The translations under genes were made by a program, and so were the position numbers. A stretch of DNA of 64,000 bases from Escherichia sp. E4742 (GTDB taxonomy: Bacteria > Pseudomonadota > Gammaproteobacteria > Enterobacterales > Enterobacteriaceae): contig NZ_CP040443.1 in the NCBI RefSeq assembly GCF_005843885.1, positions 4,898,001-4,962,000 of the forward strand. The letters are read 5' to 3'. Below are positions 32,927 to 41,162 of this stretch, piece by piece (within the stretch, counting starts at the first letter, position 1; each line of letters begins with the position of its first letter). The notes beneath the pieces are model-generated. The model searched no databases. It was not told the origin of the DNA and saw only the letters and a list, made by a program, of their open reading frames with translations.

Positions 32927-33718
32927 TCAGAATGGATAGTCGTGATACCCCATTTGTGCGGATATTTTGCGCGCTGCCGTATGCAACATAGCCACATACT
33001 CCTGCAAACGTTCTTCAGAAAAACGCAGCGTCGGGAAGGAAATACTCAAGCCGGCAATCACGACACCAAAGCGGTCAAACACCGGAACGGCGATGCAACG
33101 CAGCCCTTCTTCCTGTTCTTCGTTATCTTCGCCGTATCCCTGCTCACGGACCTGATCTAACACGGGTAATAACGCCTCTGTGCTGGTGATGGTCCGATCG
33201 GTGCTGCGTTTATATTCCACGCCCTCAAGAATTTGCTTCACTTCATCGCGATCGCGCCATGCCAGCAGTACCTTACCAATCGCGGTGCTGTACAGCGGAT
33301 TACGACGCCCAATCCGTGAATACATGCGCAAATTGTACATAGAGTCAATTTTGTGGATGTAAACGATACTGTCTTCATCCAGTGCGCCAAGATGAATGGT
33401 TTCTTTGGTCAAACGGGAGATCTCACGCATCTGGATATCTGCACTGCGAATAAGATCGACGTTTTGTAACGCACGAGCGCCCAGCTCAAATAATTTCAGG
33501 GTCAGAGAGTATTTCTCCGACTCTCCTTCCTGTGCGACATAGCCCAGGGTTTTCATGGTCTGTAAAAAGCGATAAACGGTGCTTTTTGACATCATGACAC
33601 GCTGTGACAGCTCGGTTATCCCTATTTCGCGCTCTTCGCCCAGCGCCTGCAGAATGCCAAAAACCTTCAGTACGGAAGATACAGAATCAGGTTGTTTATC
33701 CAGATCTGCGTTAGCCAT
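32927..33718 (-). CDS. kdgR: KdgR, IclR-family repressor of KDG metabolism
   Basis: KdgR represses genes for transport and breakdown of 2-keto-3-deoxygluconate, including kdgK, kdgT and, in this window, eda. The 263 residues have an N-terminal winged HTH (EIGITELSQRVMMSKSTVYRF) and an IclR effector domain (STAIGKVLLAW, GEDNEEQEEGLRCIAVPVFD). It is close to identical to the K-12 protein as I recall. It is divergent from yebQ, with 176 bases between starts. Confidence 0.94.
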   Translation of the reverse strand: MANADLDKQPDSVSSVLKVFGILQALGEEREIGITELSQRVMMSKSTVYRFLQTMKTLGYVAQEGESEKYSLTLKLFELGARALQNVDLIRSADIQMREISRLTKETIHLGALDEDSIVYIHKIDSMYNLRMYSRIGRRNPLYSTAIGKVLLAWRDRDEVKQILEGVEYKRSTDRTITSTEALLPVLDQVREQGYGEDNEEQEEGLRCIAVPVFDRFGVVIAGLSISFPTLRFSEERLQEYVAMLHTAARKISAQMGYHDYPF

Positions 33719-33894
33719 TTATCACCTCATTGCGAGTGTTTTATAAAAATCAGAACTGTTTTTTATTATAATTTCGCGCCAGGGTGGTCGCAATCCATCT
33801 TTTGCCGGTTAGTTACAATTCTGCGACATTCGCCGTGAATATCAGTGCTAAAATCATACCCCTGTTGATTATTACCAAAAGATATAAAATTCCT

Positions 33895-35268
33895 ATGCCA
33901 AAAGTTCAGGCCGATGGCCTGCCGTTGCCTCAGCGGTACGGCGCAATTTTAACCATTATTATTGGTATTTCGATGGCGGTTCTCGACGGCGCTATCGCTA
34001 ATGTCGCCTTGCCAACCATTGCAACCGATCTCCACGCCACACCAGCCAGTTCCATCTGGGTGGTGAATGCCTACCAAATCGCGATTGTTATCTCCTTACT
34101 CTCGTTCTCTTTTTTGGGCGATATGTTTGGCTATCGACGAATTTATAAATTCGGTCTGGTGGTTTTTCTGCTCTCATCGTTGTTCTGCGCTCTTTCTGAT
34201 TCACTGCAAATGCTAACCCTGGCGCGTGTAATACAAGGTTTTGGCGGCGCGGCGTTAATGAGCGTCAATACTGCACTCATCCGCTTAATCTACCCACAAC
34301 GTTTTCTGGGGCGAGGGATGGGAATTAACTCTTTTATCGTCGCCGTCTCCTCCGCTGCCGGGCCGACGATCGCCGCCGCAATCCTTTCAATTGCGTCCTG
34401 GAAGTGGTTATTTTTAATTAACGTACCGTTGGGTATTATCGCCCTACTCCTGGCAATGCGTTTTCTGCCGCCAAATGGTTCTCGTGCCAGTAAGCCGCGG
34501 TTTGACCTGCCCAGCGCCGTGATGAATGCGCTGACATTTGGCCTGCTTATTACCGCGTTGAGTGGTTTTGCTCAGGGGCAATCACTGACGCTGATCGGTG
34601 CTGAACTGGCGGTAATGATTATTGTTGGTATTTTCTTTATTCGCCGCCAGCTTTCCCTTCCTGTTCCACTGCTACCGGTGGATTTACTGCGTATTCCGCT
34701 GTTTACACTATCAATTTGTACCTCCATTTGTTCTTTCTGTGCGCAAATGCTGGCGATGGTTTCCCTGCCTTTTTATCTGCAAACCGTACTTGGGCGTAGT
34801 GAAGTTGAGACAGGTTTGCTCCTGACCCCGTGGCCGTTGGCAACGATGGTCATGGCTCCGCTGGCAGGTTATTTGATAGAGCGCGTCCATGCAGGATTGC
34901 TTGGTGCTTTAGGGCTGTTCATCATGGCGGCGGGACTTTTTTCACTGGTCCTGTTGCCAGCTTCACCTGCCGATATCAATATCATCTGGCCGATGATCTT
35001 ATGCGGTGCAGGCTTTGGGTTATTCCAGTCCCCCAATAATCACACCATTATTACCTCCGCCCCGCGTGAGCGTAGCGGTGGTGCCAGTGGAATGTTGGGT
35101 ACAGCGCGTCTGCTTGGTCAGAGTAGCGGTGCAGCTCTGGTGGCGCTGATGTTGAATCAGTTTGGTGATAATGGTACGCACGTCTCGCTGACGGCTGCGG
35201 CTATTCTGGCAGTGATCGCCGCCTGTGTCAGTGGTTTACGCATTACCCAACCGCGCGCACAAGGCTAA
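33895..35268 (+). CDS. yebQ: YebQ, major facilitator drug-transporter-like protein
   Basis: This 457-residue member of the DHA2-type (14-helix group) major facilitator family shows the motif GDMFGYRRIYKFGLVVFLLSS and the antiporter motif C near AVSSAAGPTIAAAI. LDGAIANVALPTIATDL is the N-terminal signature. The start at 33895 gives the family length. The substrate is unknown; position next to kdgR suggests, but does not show, a link with sugar acids. A strong terminator follows. Confidence 0.88.
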   Translation: MPKVQADGLPLPQRYGAILTIIIGISMAVLDGAIANVALPTIATDLHATPASSIWVVNAYQIAIVISLLSFSFLGDMFGYRRIYKFGLVVFLLSSLFCALSDSLQMLTLARVIQGFGGAALMSVNTALIRLIYPQRFLGRGMGINSFIVAVSSAAGPTIAAAILSIASWKWLFLINVPLGIIALLLAMRFLPPNGSRASKPRFDLPSAVMNALTFGLLITALSGFAQGQSLTLIGAELAVMIIVGIFFIRRQLSLPVPLLPVDLLRIPLFTLSICTSICSFCAQMLAMVSLPFYLQTVLGRSEVETGLLLTPWPLATMVMAPLAGYLIERVHAGLLGALGLFIMAAGLFSLVLLPASPADINIIWPMILCGAGFGLFQSPNNHTIITSAPRERSGGASGMLGTARLLGQSSGAALVALMLNQFGDNGTHVSLTAAAILAVIAACVSGLRITQPRAQG

Positions 35269-35300
35269 AAAAAAGCGCGTCAACCAGGACGCGCTTTTTT
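35269..35300. terminator. Bidirectional terminator between yebQ and htpX
   Basis: AGCGCGTC and GACGCGCT form a stem flanked by A and T runs, so it can terminate both convergent genes. It lies directly after the yebQ stop. Confidence 0.92.
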
Positions 35301-35315
35301 ATAATTTACTGCAAA

Positions 35316-36197
35316 TTACTTCAGGTATTCACCGGTACGCAGGGCTTCAATACGTTTATCCAGCGGCGGGTGAGTCATGAACAGCTCACTCAGCGATTTG
35401 GACTTACCATTGATACAAAAAGCCATCATGCTGGTTGCTTCCTGCGGCTCATAGCTGGTTTTCAGACGCTGCAGCGCAGCAATCATTTTCTCACGACCAA
35501 CCAGTTTGGCTGAACCTGCATCGGCATGGAATTCACGGTGACGCGAGAACCACATGGTGATAATGCTCGCCAGAATACCAAATACCAGCTCCAGCACCGT
35601 CGCAACCGCAAAGTAGATCAGCGGGTTGCCGTTGCTCTCTTCACCTTCATCACGGTTACCGCCCATAAAGCCCGCGGCAAGCTGCGCCAGAATACGTGAA
35701 ATAAAGATAACGAAGGTGTTTACCACGCCCTGAATCAGCGTCATGGTAACCATGTCACCATTCGCAATGTGGCTAATTTCGTGGGCAATTACCGCCTCGG
35801 CTTCATCCGGGCTCATGTTCTGCAGCAAACCAGTGCTGACAGCAACCAGAGAGGCATCACGACGAGCACCTGTCGCAAAGGCGTTGATATCCGGCGCATG
35901 GTAGATAGCTACTTGCGGCATAGCAATCCCCGCCTGACGGGCCTGGTTTGCTACAGTATTGACCAGCCAACGTTCCCTTTCGTTACGCGGTTGCTCGATC
36001 ACTTCCCCGCCAACAGATCGTAATGCCATCCATTTGGACATCAGAAGCGAAACGAAGGAACCACCAAAACCGAACAGCAAGGCCATAATCATCAGCCCCT
36101 GAACGCTGCTCGACTGTATCCCTGTCAGGCTCAGTACCAGCCCGAAAACGACCATGACGGCCAGGTTCGTTAGCAGGAAGAGCGCGATTCGCATCAT
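35316..36197 (-). CDS. htpX: HtpX, membrane zinc metalloprotease
   Basis: HtpX is an M48-family inner-membrane protease that degrades misfolded membrane proteins alongside FtsH. The 293 residues have two N-terminal transmembrane helices, the zinc motif HEISH (in AVIAHEISHIANGD), two further hydrophobic segments, and a downstream glutamate zinc ligand within SRHREFHADAGSAKLVG. K-12 htpX is under CpxR control. Intact. Confidence 0.95.
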   Translation of the reverse strand: MMRIALFLLTNLAVMVVFGLVLSLTGIQSSSVQGLMIMALLFGFGGSFVSLLMSKWMALRSVGGEVIEQPRNERERWLVNTVANQARQAGIAMPQVAIYHAPDINAFATGARRDASLVAVSTGLLQNMSPDEAEAVIAHEISHIANGDMVTMTLIQGVVNTFVIFISRILAQLAAGFMGGNRDEGEESNGNPLIYFAVATVLELVFGILASIITMWFSRHREFHADAGSAKLVGREKMIAALQRLKTSYEPQEATSMMAFCINGKSKSLSELFMTHPPLDKRIEALRTGEYLK

Positions 36198-36352
36198 AAT
36201 TTTCTTTTTACCTCAGTTTAACAAAACGCAATATGCGATACCCACATCGTATGGGTTACGCGACTATTTTCAAGTCTGGATAGAGCGTAAGTCACCAGAA
36301 AGACACAACTTTACATTTTGTAGCATCTGATTTACGGCATCTTGCCACTGTT

Positions 36353-36383
36353 AAAAAATCAGGCACAATTTCTTGTGCCTGAT
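36353..36383 (-). terminator. Terminator of prc
   Basis: ATCAGGCACAA and TTGTGCCTGAT form an 11-bp stem around a four-base loop; on the minus strand six T follow. It lies six bases past the prc stop. Confidence 0.92.
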
Positions 36384-36388
36384 AGATG

Positions 36389-38437
36389 TTACTTGACGGG
36401 AGCGGGCTGTTCCGCTGGTCTGGATTTTTCCAGCTTCGCCAGATCGAGTGCGATATTCACTGTCTCGTCCAGATACGGATCTGGCTCCTTGTAATCTTTT
36501 GGCAAATCATCCAGTTTCTTCAACTCCGGTTTGCCTTCGCGTTTAAAGCGATCGTTCAAGCGCGCCAGACGCATCGCATCATCTTCATTGTTCTCTTTCT
36601 CACGCACAGCGTAATTCAGAGAAACAATATTGCGTTTGTCCTTCATGGCATTGAAACGAGCAATATCCTTCATGATGTTCTGGAATTCAGGATCCTTCGC
36701 GATGCGCGCATTATGTTCCTTCAGCAATTCCGGCTCAAACGCCGATAAATCGCCTGATTTCACATAGGTTGCAGCATCAATGCTATCCCACGGCAGCGCG
36801 TTATCTTCGAATTTCTCTCCCGTTTCCGTCTCTTCATTGCCCGTCGGCATGATGATATCCGGCGTGACGCCCTTACGTTGGGTACTGCCGCCGTTAACGC
36901 GATAGAATTTCTGGATTGTATACTGCACTGACCCCAGCGCCGGCCATTCAGGACGTAACATCTGATCGTAGATACGATTCAGAGAACGATACTGCTGGAC
37001 GGTGCCTTTGCCGAATGTTGGTTCACCCACAACCAGCGCGCGACCGTAATCCTGCATCGCGGCGGCAAAGATTTCTGAAGCCGAAGCGCTGAATCGGTCA
37101 ACCAATACCACCAGTGGGCCTTTATAGAACACCTGGCCGTCGGTATCACTGTCCTCGCGGACTTTACCATTGTTATCACGGACCTGAACAATTGGACCGG
37201 AAGGAATGAACAAACCAGAGAGCGATACTGCCTCGGTCAGCGCCCCGCCGCCATTGCTACGCAGGTCGATGACGACGCTGCTGACATTCTGTTTTTCCAG
37301 CTTCTGCAACTGAACTTTGACATCGTCTGTCAAGCCAACATAGAAACCGGGAATATCCAGTACGCCCACTTTTTCTTTGCCGACGGTCTTCACGGACATT
37401 TTAACTGCGCGGTCTTCCAGACGAATGCGTTCACGCGTCAGTGTTACCGTACGGGTTTTAGTCCCTTTACCGGCAGGTAAAATTTCTAAACGAACTTTAC
37501 TGCCTTTCGGCCCTTTGATTAAGGCAACGACATCATCAAGACGCCAGCCAATCACGTCAACCATCGGCTTGCCTGTTTGACCAACACCGACAATTTTGTC
37601 TCCAACGCTGATAGCTTTACTCTTCGCTGCCGGACCACCTGCCACCATCGAATTGATAACGGTGTAGTCATCATCCATTTGCAGCACCGCACCAATACCT
37701 TCCAACGACAAGCTCATTTCAGTATTGAACTGTTCGGTATTACGCGGGGAAAGGTAGTTGGTATGCGGATCAATTTCGCGCGCAAACGCCGTCATTGCCA
37801 GCGAGAACACATCTTCGCTGTTAGTTTGCGCCAGACGGCGAATGGCAAATTTGTAGCGACGAGTCAGGGTTTCACGAATTTCTTTATCCGTTTTTCCTGT
37901 CAGCTTCAGACTTAACTCGTCGAATTTGACTTTGCTGTCCCACAGCGCGTTCAACTCGGCCTCGTTTTTCGGCCAGGGCGCTTTGCTGCGGTCCAGGTTA
38001 TAAGTGTCGTTGCCGGTAAAATCCATCGGTTTTTCCAGTACCGATAAAGCGTACTGGTAACGTTCAAAACGGCGTTTTTGCGCCAGATTGTAAAGATCGT
38101 AGAAAACGTCAAGTTTACCGGAGCGCAGTTCATCGCCCAGCTCATTTTTCTTTTTCGCGAACTGTTCAACATCGCTTGCCAGCAGCACATTGTGGCTGTA
38201 ATCAAGCAGGTTCAGGTAGCGGTCAAAGATTTTGGCCGAGAATGCCTGATCGAGGTCGAACTGGCGATAATGGGAGCGGGTAAAGCGCGACGTTACGCGC
38301 TCACTCACCGTCGCATGCTGCGTCTCTTCCTTTAATACCGGAATCTGATCAGCACGCGTAATATCTTCTACTGCGAAGGTCTGGCCTGCTATTGCAAGCA
38401 GGCCAGCTAACGCGGTAAGCCTAAAAAACATGTTCAT
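36389..38437 (-). CDS. prc: Prc, tail-specific periplasmic protease
   Basis: Prc (Tsp) cleaves periplasmic proteins with non-polar C-termini, processes FtsI and, with NlpI, degrades MepS. The 682-residue precursor has a signal peptide ending at TFAVED, a PDZ domain near residues 240-320, and an S41 protease domain. Catalytic serine is in DRFSASASE and lysine in FGKGTVQQ. The ATG at 38437 is chosen by the signal peptide; a 16-codon upstream extension has no support. The gene follows proQ by 19 bases. Confidence 0.95.
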   Translation of the reverse strand: MNMFFRLTALAGLLAIAGQTFAVEDITRADQIPVLKEETQHATVSERVTSRFTRSHYRQFDLDQAFSAKIFDRYLNLLDYSHNVLLASDVEQFAKKKNELGDELRSGKLDVFYDLYNLAQKRRFERYQYALSVLEKPMDFTGNDTYNLDRSKAPWPKNEAELNALWDSKVKFDELSLKLTGKTDKEIRETLTRRYKFAIRRLAQTNSEDVFSLAMTAFAREIDPHTNYLSPRNTEQFNTEMSLSLEGIGAVLQMDDDYTVINSMVAGGPAAKSKAISVGDKIVGVGQTGKPMVDVIGWRLDDVVALIKGPKGSKVRLEILPAGKGTKTRTVTLTRERIRLEDRAVKMSVKTVGKEKVGVLDIPGFYVGLTDDVKVQLQKLEKQNVSSVVIDLRSNGGGALTEAVSLSGLFIPSGPIVQVRDNNGKVREDSDTDGQVFYKGPLVVLVDRFSASASEIFAAAMQDYGRALVVGEPTFGKGTVQQYRSLNRIYDQMLRPEWPALGSVQYTIQKFYRVNGGSTQRKGVTPDIIMPTGNEETETGEKFEDNALPWDSIDAATYVKSGDLSAFEPELLKEHNARIAKDPEFQNIMKDIARFNAMKDKRNIVSLNYAVREKENNEDDAMRLARLNDRFKREGKPELKKLDDLPKDYKEPDPYLDETVNIALDLAKLEKSRPAEQPAPVK

Positions 38438-38456
38438 GCCTGGCCCGGCCTCCGTT

Positions 38457-39155
38457 TCAGAACACCAGGTGTTCTGCGCGCACAATCAAAGACATACCCG
38501 AATTCAGCTGGACGCGGACGCCGTCTTTGGTGATTTCTAATACGGTGGCATCCATCGCATTTTGACCAGCCTTCACCTTCAGGGCTTGTCCGACAGTCAG
38601 AGCTGAAATGTCAGAAACTGGGGTGTGCTGTTCTTCGCGAGGTGCTTTTACTGTTTTTGGCGCTTTCTCAGCCGGTTTCTGCGCGCGAGGTTTGCGCTCG
38701 GCGCCTTCTTTACGGCGTTGCGCGGCAGGACGTGGCTTGCGTTCGCGGCGTGGTGCATCTTCTTTCTCACCTGCAGCTGCGGCAGCTTCGCGTTTTATCG
38801 CCTGCTGTTCGGCACGCTGCGCCTGGACGCGCGCTTTCGCTTCTTCAAGCTGCTTGCGAGCATGTTCTACATGCTGCTCGTCCAGCTCACCGCATGGGTT
38901 GCCATCGAGATCGACACGCGTCGCGCCTGGTTTAACGCCATACAGATAGCGCCAGCTCGAAGTGTAGAGACGTAAAGCGGATCGCAGTTGCGTTTTGCTA
39001 AGGTTCATTTCCCCAGCAACGCGATCGACCAAATCCTGAAAAATACCGATTTTCAGCGGACGCGCTTCACCTTCCGCACTGAAACAGTGGGGAAAACGTT
39101 CGGCCAGAAACGCGATTACTTCTTTACTGCTATTCAACTTAGGTTGATTTTCCAT
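38457..39155 (-). CDS. proQ: ProQ, FinO-domain RNA chaperone
   Basis: ProQ binds structured small RNAs and messenger 3' ends. In the 232 residues, the FinO-like domain covers about residues 1-119 (FPHCFSAEGEARPLKIGIFQ, YGVKPGATRVDLDGN). A basic, alanine-rich linker follows (residues 120-180), and the C-terminal Tudor-like domain ends MSLIVRAEHLVF. It was first known for its effect on ProP. It is upstream of prc on the same transcript. Confidence 0.95.
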   Translation of the reverse strand: MENQPKLNSSKEVIAFLAERFPHCFSAEGEARPLKIGIFQDLVDRVAGEMNLSKTQLRSALRLYTSSWRYLYGVKPGATRVDLDGNPCGELDEQHVEHARKQLEEAKARVQAQRAEQQAIKREAAAAAGEKEDAPRRERKPRPAAQRRKEGAERKPRAQKPAEKAPKTVKAPREEQHTPVSDISALTVGQALKVKAGQNAMDATVLEITKDGVRVQLNSGMSLIVRAEHLVF

Positions 39156-39251
39156 GAAATTTCCTGATTACAACGGACGTAGCCAACAAGCGCAGGCATG
39201 AACAGGCGTCATTATAATGACGTCATCAGTAAATGCTACGTTATCCGTTGA

Positions 39252-39749
39252 TTATCCTGCGACGCTCGCAAAGAATTTTTTGTAATCCGTCGTTGCAAGC
39301 ACCTTTTCAAGCTGTGCCACAAGCTGACGTAAGCCTTGCTCGTCCTCGTCTGAAAAGCGACCGAAGACAGTACTGTCGATATCGAGAACGCCAATAATCT
39401 GATTTTTCACCACCAACGGTAGAACGATTTCAGAATTACTCGCCGCATCACAGGCGATATGCCCATCAAAGGCGTGAACATCCTCGATTCGCTGTACTTC
39501 ATTGCGGGCAACTGCAGTGCCACACACGCCACGCCCTACCGGGATCCGTACGCAGGCAATTTTGCCCTGAAACGGCCCGAGAACCAGCGTATCGTCCTCA
39601 AGTAAATAAAACCCAGCCCAGTTTACGTCCGTCAGACGCTCGTATAACAAAGCACTGGTATTCGCCAGCGTTGCCAGAAAGCTGGTTTCTCCCGCCATCA
39701 ACGCATTAAAGTCGCGGTTTAAGTCCGCGTAAAATTCTGTTTTGTTCAT
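39252..39749 (-). CDS. msrC: MsrC, free methionine-(R)-sulfoxide reductase
   Basis: MsrC reduces free L-methionine-(R)-sulfoxide. The 165-residue protein is a single GAF domain with the catalytic cysteines in the segments IACVRIPVGRGVCGTA and GHIACDAASNSEIV. The start at 39749 gives the family length; the upstream extension does not resemble the family. It is divergent from letA, with about 130 bases between. Formerly yebR. Confidence 0.93.
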   Translation of the reverse strand: MNKTEFYADLNRDFNALMAGETSFLATLANTSALLYERLTDVNWAGFYLLEDDTLVLGPFQGKIACVRIPVGRGVCGTAVARNEVQRIEDVHAFDGHIACDAASNSEIVLPLVVKNQIIGVLDIDSTVFGRFSDEDEQGLRQLVAQLEKVLATTDYKKFFASVAG

Positions 39750-39878
39750 TATATAATCACTTAGTTGTCTTACCTGGAACTGCCAACCTATTAAAATAAG
39801 CATTAAATGCGTTAATGCTCAAGATCATTCCCATCATGGGTTAAGATAAATGTTAATTCTTATTACATTTGGCATGTC

Positions 39879-41162
39879 ATGGCTCTTAACACCCCACAAA
39901 TTACGCCGACAAAAAAGATAACAGTGAGCGCAATTGGCGAGCAACTACCGCGTGGTGATTATCAACGTTGCCCGCAATGTGACATGCTGTTTAGCCTGCC
40001 CGAGATAAATTCTCACCAAAGTGCCTATTGCCCGCGCTGTCAGGCGAAAATTCGCGATGGCCGCGACTGGTCGCTCACAAGGCTGGCAGCTATGGCTTTT
40101 ACTATGTTGTTGCTTATGCCGTTTGCCTGGGGCGAACCTCTATTACATATCTGGCTGTTAGGTATCCGTATCGACGCCAATGTAATGCAAGGTATCTGGC
40201 AGATGACCAAACAGGGCGATGCGATAACCGGCGCAATGGTGTTCTTCTGCGTTATAGGTGCACCTCTCATACTGGTGACCTCTATTGCTTATTTGTGGTT
40301 TGGCAATCGGCTGGGAATGAATTTACGCCCGGTGTTGCTGATGCTGGAGCGACTAAAAGAGTGGGTAATGCTGGATATCTATCTGGTCGGCATTGGCGTT
40401 GCTTCTATAAAGGTACAGGATTACGCCCATATCCAGGCGGGCGTCGGCCTATTCTCTTTTTTCGCGCTGGTGATTTTAACAACGGTGACGTTGTCACATC
40501 TTAATGTTGAACAACTGTGGGAGCGATTTTATCCGCAGCGCCCTGCCACGCGTAGGGACGAGAAATTACGCGTTTGCCTGGGTTGTCACTTTACCGGCTA
40601 TCCCGATCCGCGCGGTCGTTGTCCCCGTTGCCATATCCCACTTCGCTTGCGTCGCCATCATAGTATTCAAAAATGCTGGGCGGCGCTTTTGGCTTCAATT
40701 GTCTTATTGTTACCTGCCAACCTGCTGCCTATTTCGATCATCTACCTGAACGGTGGACGACAAGAAGATACTATTCTTTCCGGAATTATGTCGCTGGCGA
40801 ACAGCAATATTGCAGTTGCCGGCATTGTTTTTATCGCCAGTATCCTGGTGCCGTTCACCAAAGTGATCGTCATGTTTACTTTACTGGTAAGCATTCATTT
40901 TAAATGCCAGCAAGGCTTACGCACGCGGATTTTGCTATTGCGGATGGTGACCTGGATTGGCCGCTGGTCGATGCTCGATCTGTTTGTCATTTCATTAACC
41001 ATGTCGCTGATTAATCGCGATCAGATCCTCGCTTTTACTATGGGACCCGCTGCGTTTTATTTCGGCGCAGCGGTTATTTTGACTATTCTTGCTGTGGAAT
41101 GGCTGGACAGCCGCTTACTTTGGGATGCACATGAGTCAGGAAACGCCCGCTTCGACGACTGA
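39879..41162 (+). CDS. letA: LetA, inner membrane partner of lipid transporter LetB
   Basis: This 427-residue PqiA-family protein has two repeated halves, each a zinc ribbon followed by four transmembrane helices. The ribbons are CPQCDMLF...CPRCQAK near residue 32-58 and CLGCHFTG...CPRCHIPL near 238-260. LetA works with LetB in phospholipid traffic across the envelope. It overlaps the start of letB by 32 bases in a different frame, so translation is coupled. Formerly yebS. Confidence 0.94.
   Translation: MALNTPQITPTKKITVSAIGEQLPRGDYQRCPQCDMLFSLPEINSHQSAYCPRCQAKIRDGRDWSLTRLAAMAFTMLLLMPFAWGEPLLHIWLLGIRIDANVMQGIWQMTKQGDAITGAMVFFCVIGAPLILVTSIAYLWFGNRLGMNLRPVLLMLERLKEWVMLDIYLVGIGVASIKVQDYAHIQAGVGLFSFFALVILTTVTLSHLNVEQLWERFYPQRPATRRDEKLRVCLGCHFTGYPDPRGRCPRCHIPLRLRRHHSIQKCWAALLASIVLLLPANLLPISIIYLNGGRQEDTILSGIMSLANSNIAVAGIVFIASILVPFTKVIVMFTLLVSIHFKCQQGLRTRILLLRMVTWIGRWSMLDLFVISLTMSLINRDQILAFTMGPAAFYFGAAVILTILAVEWLDSRLLWDAHESGNARFDD

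Noticed and set aside
33740..33775. Possible KdgR operator between kdgR and yebQ
   Set aside because: An AT-rich imperfect repeat (AAAATCAGAACTGTTTTTTAT) is suggestive, but spacing and central bases do not fit the KdgR consensus well enough to list.
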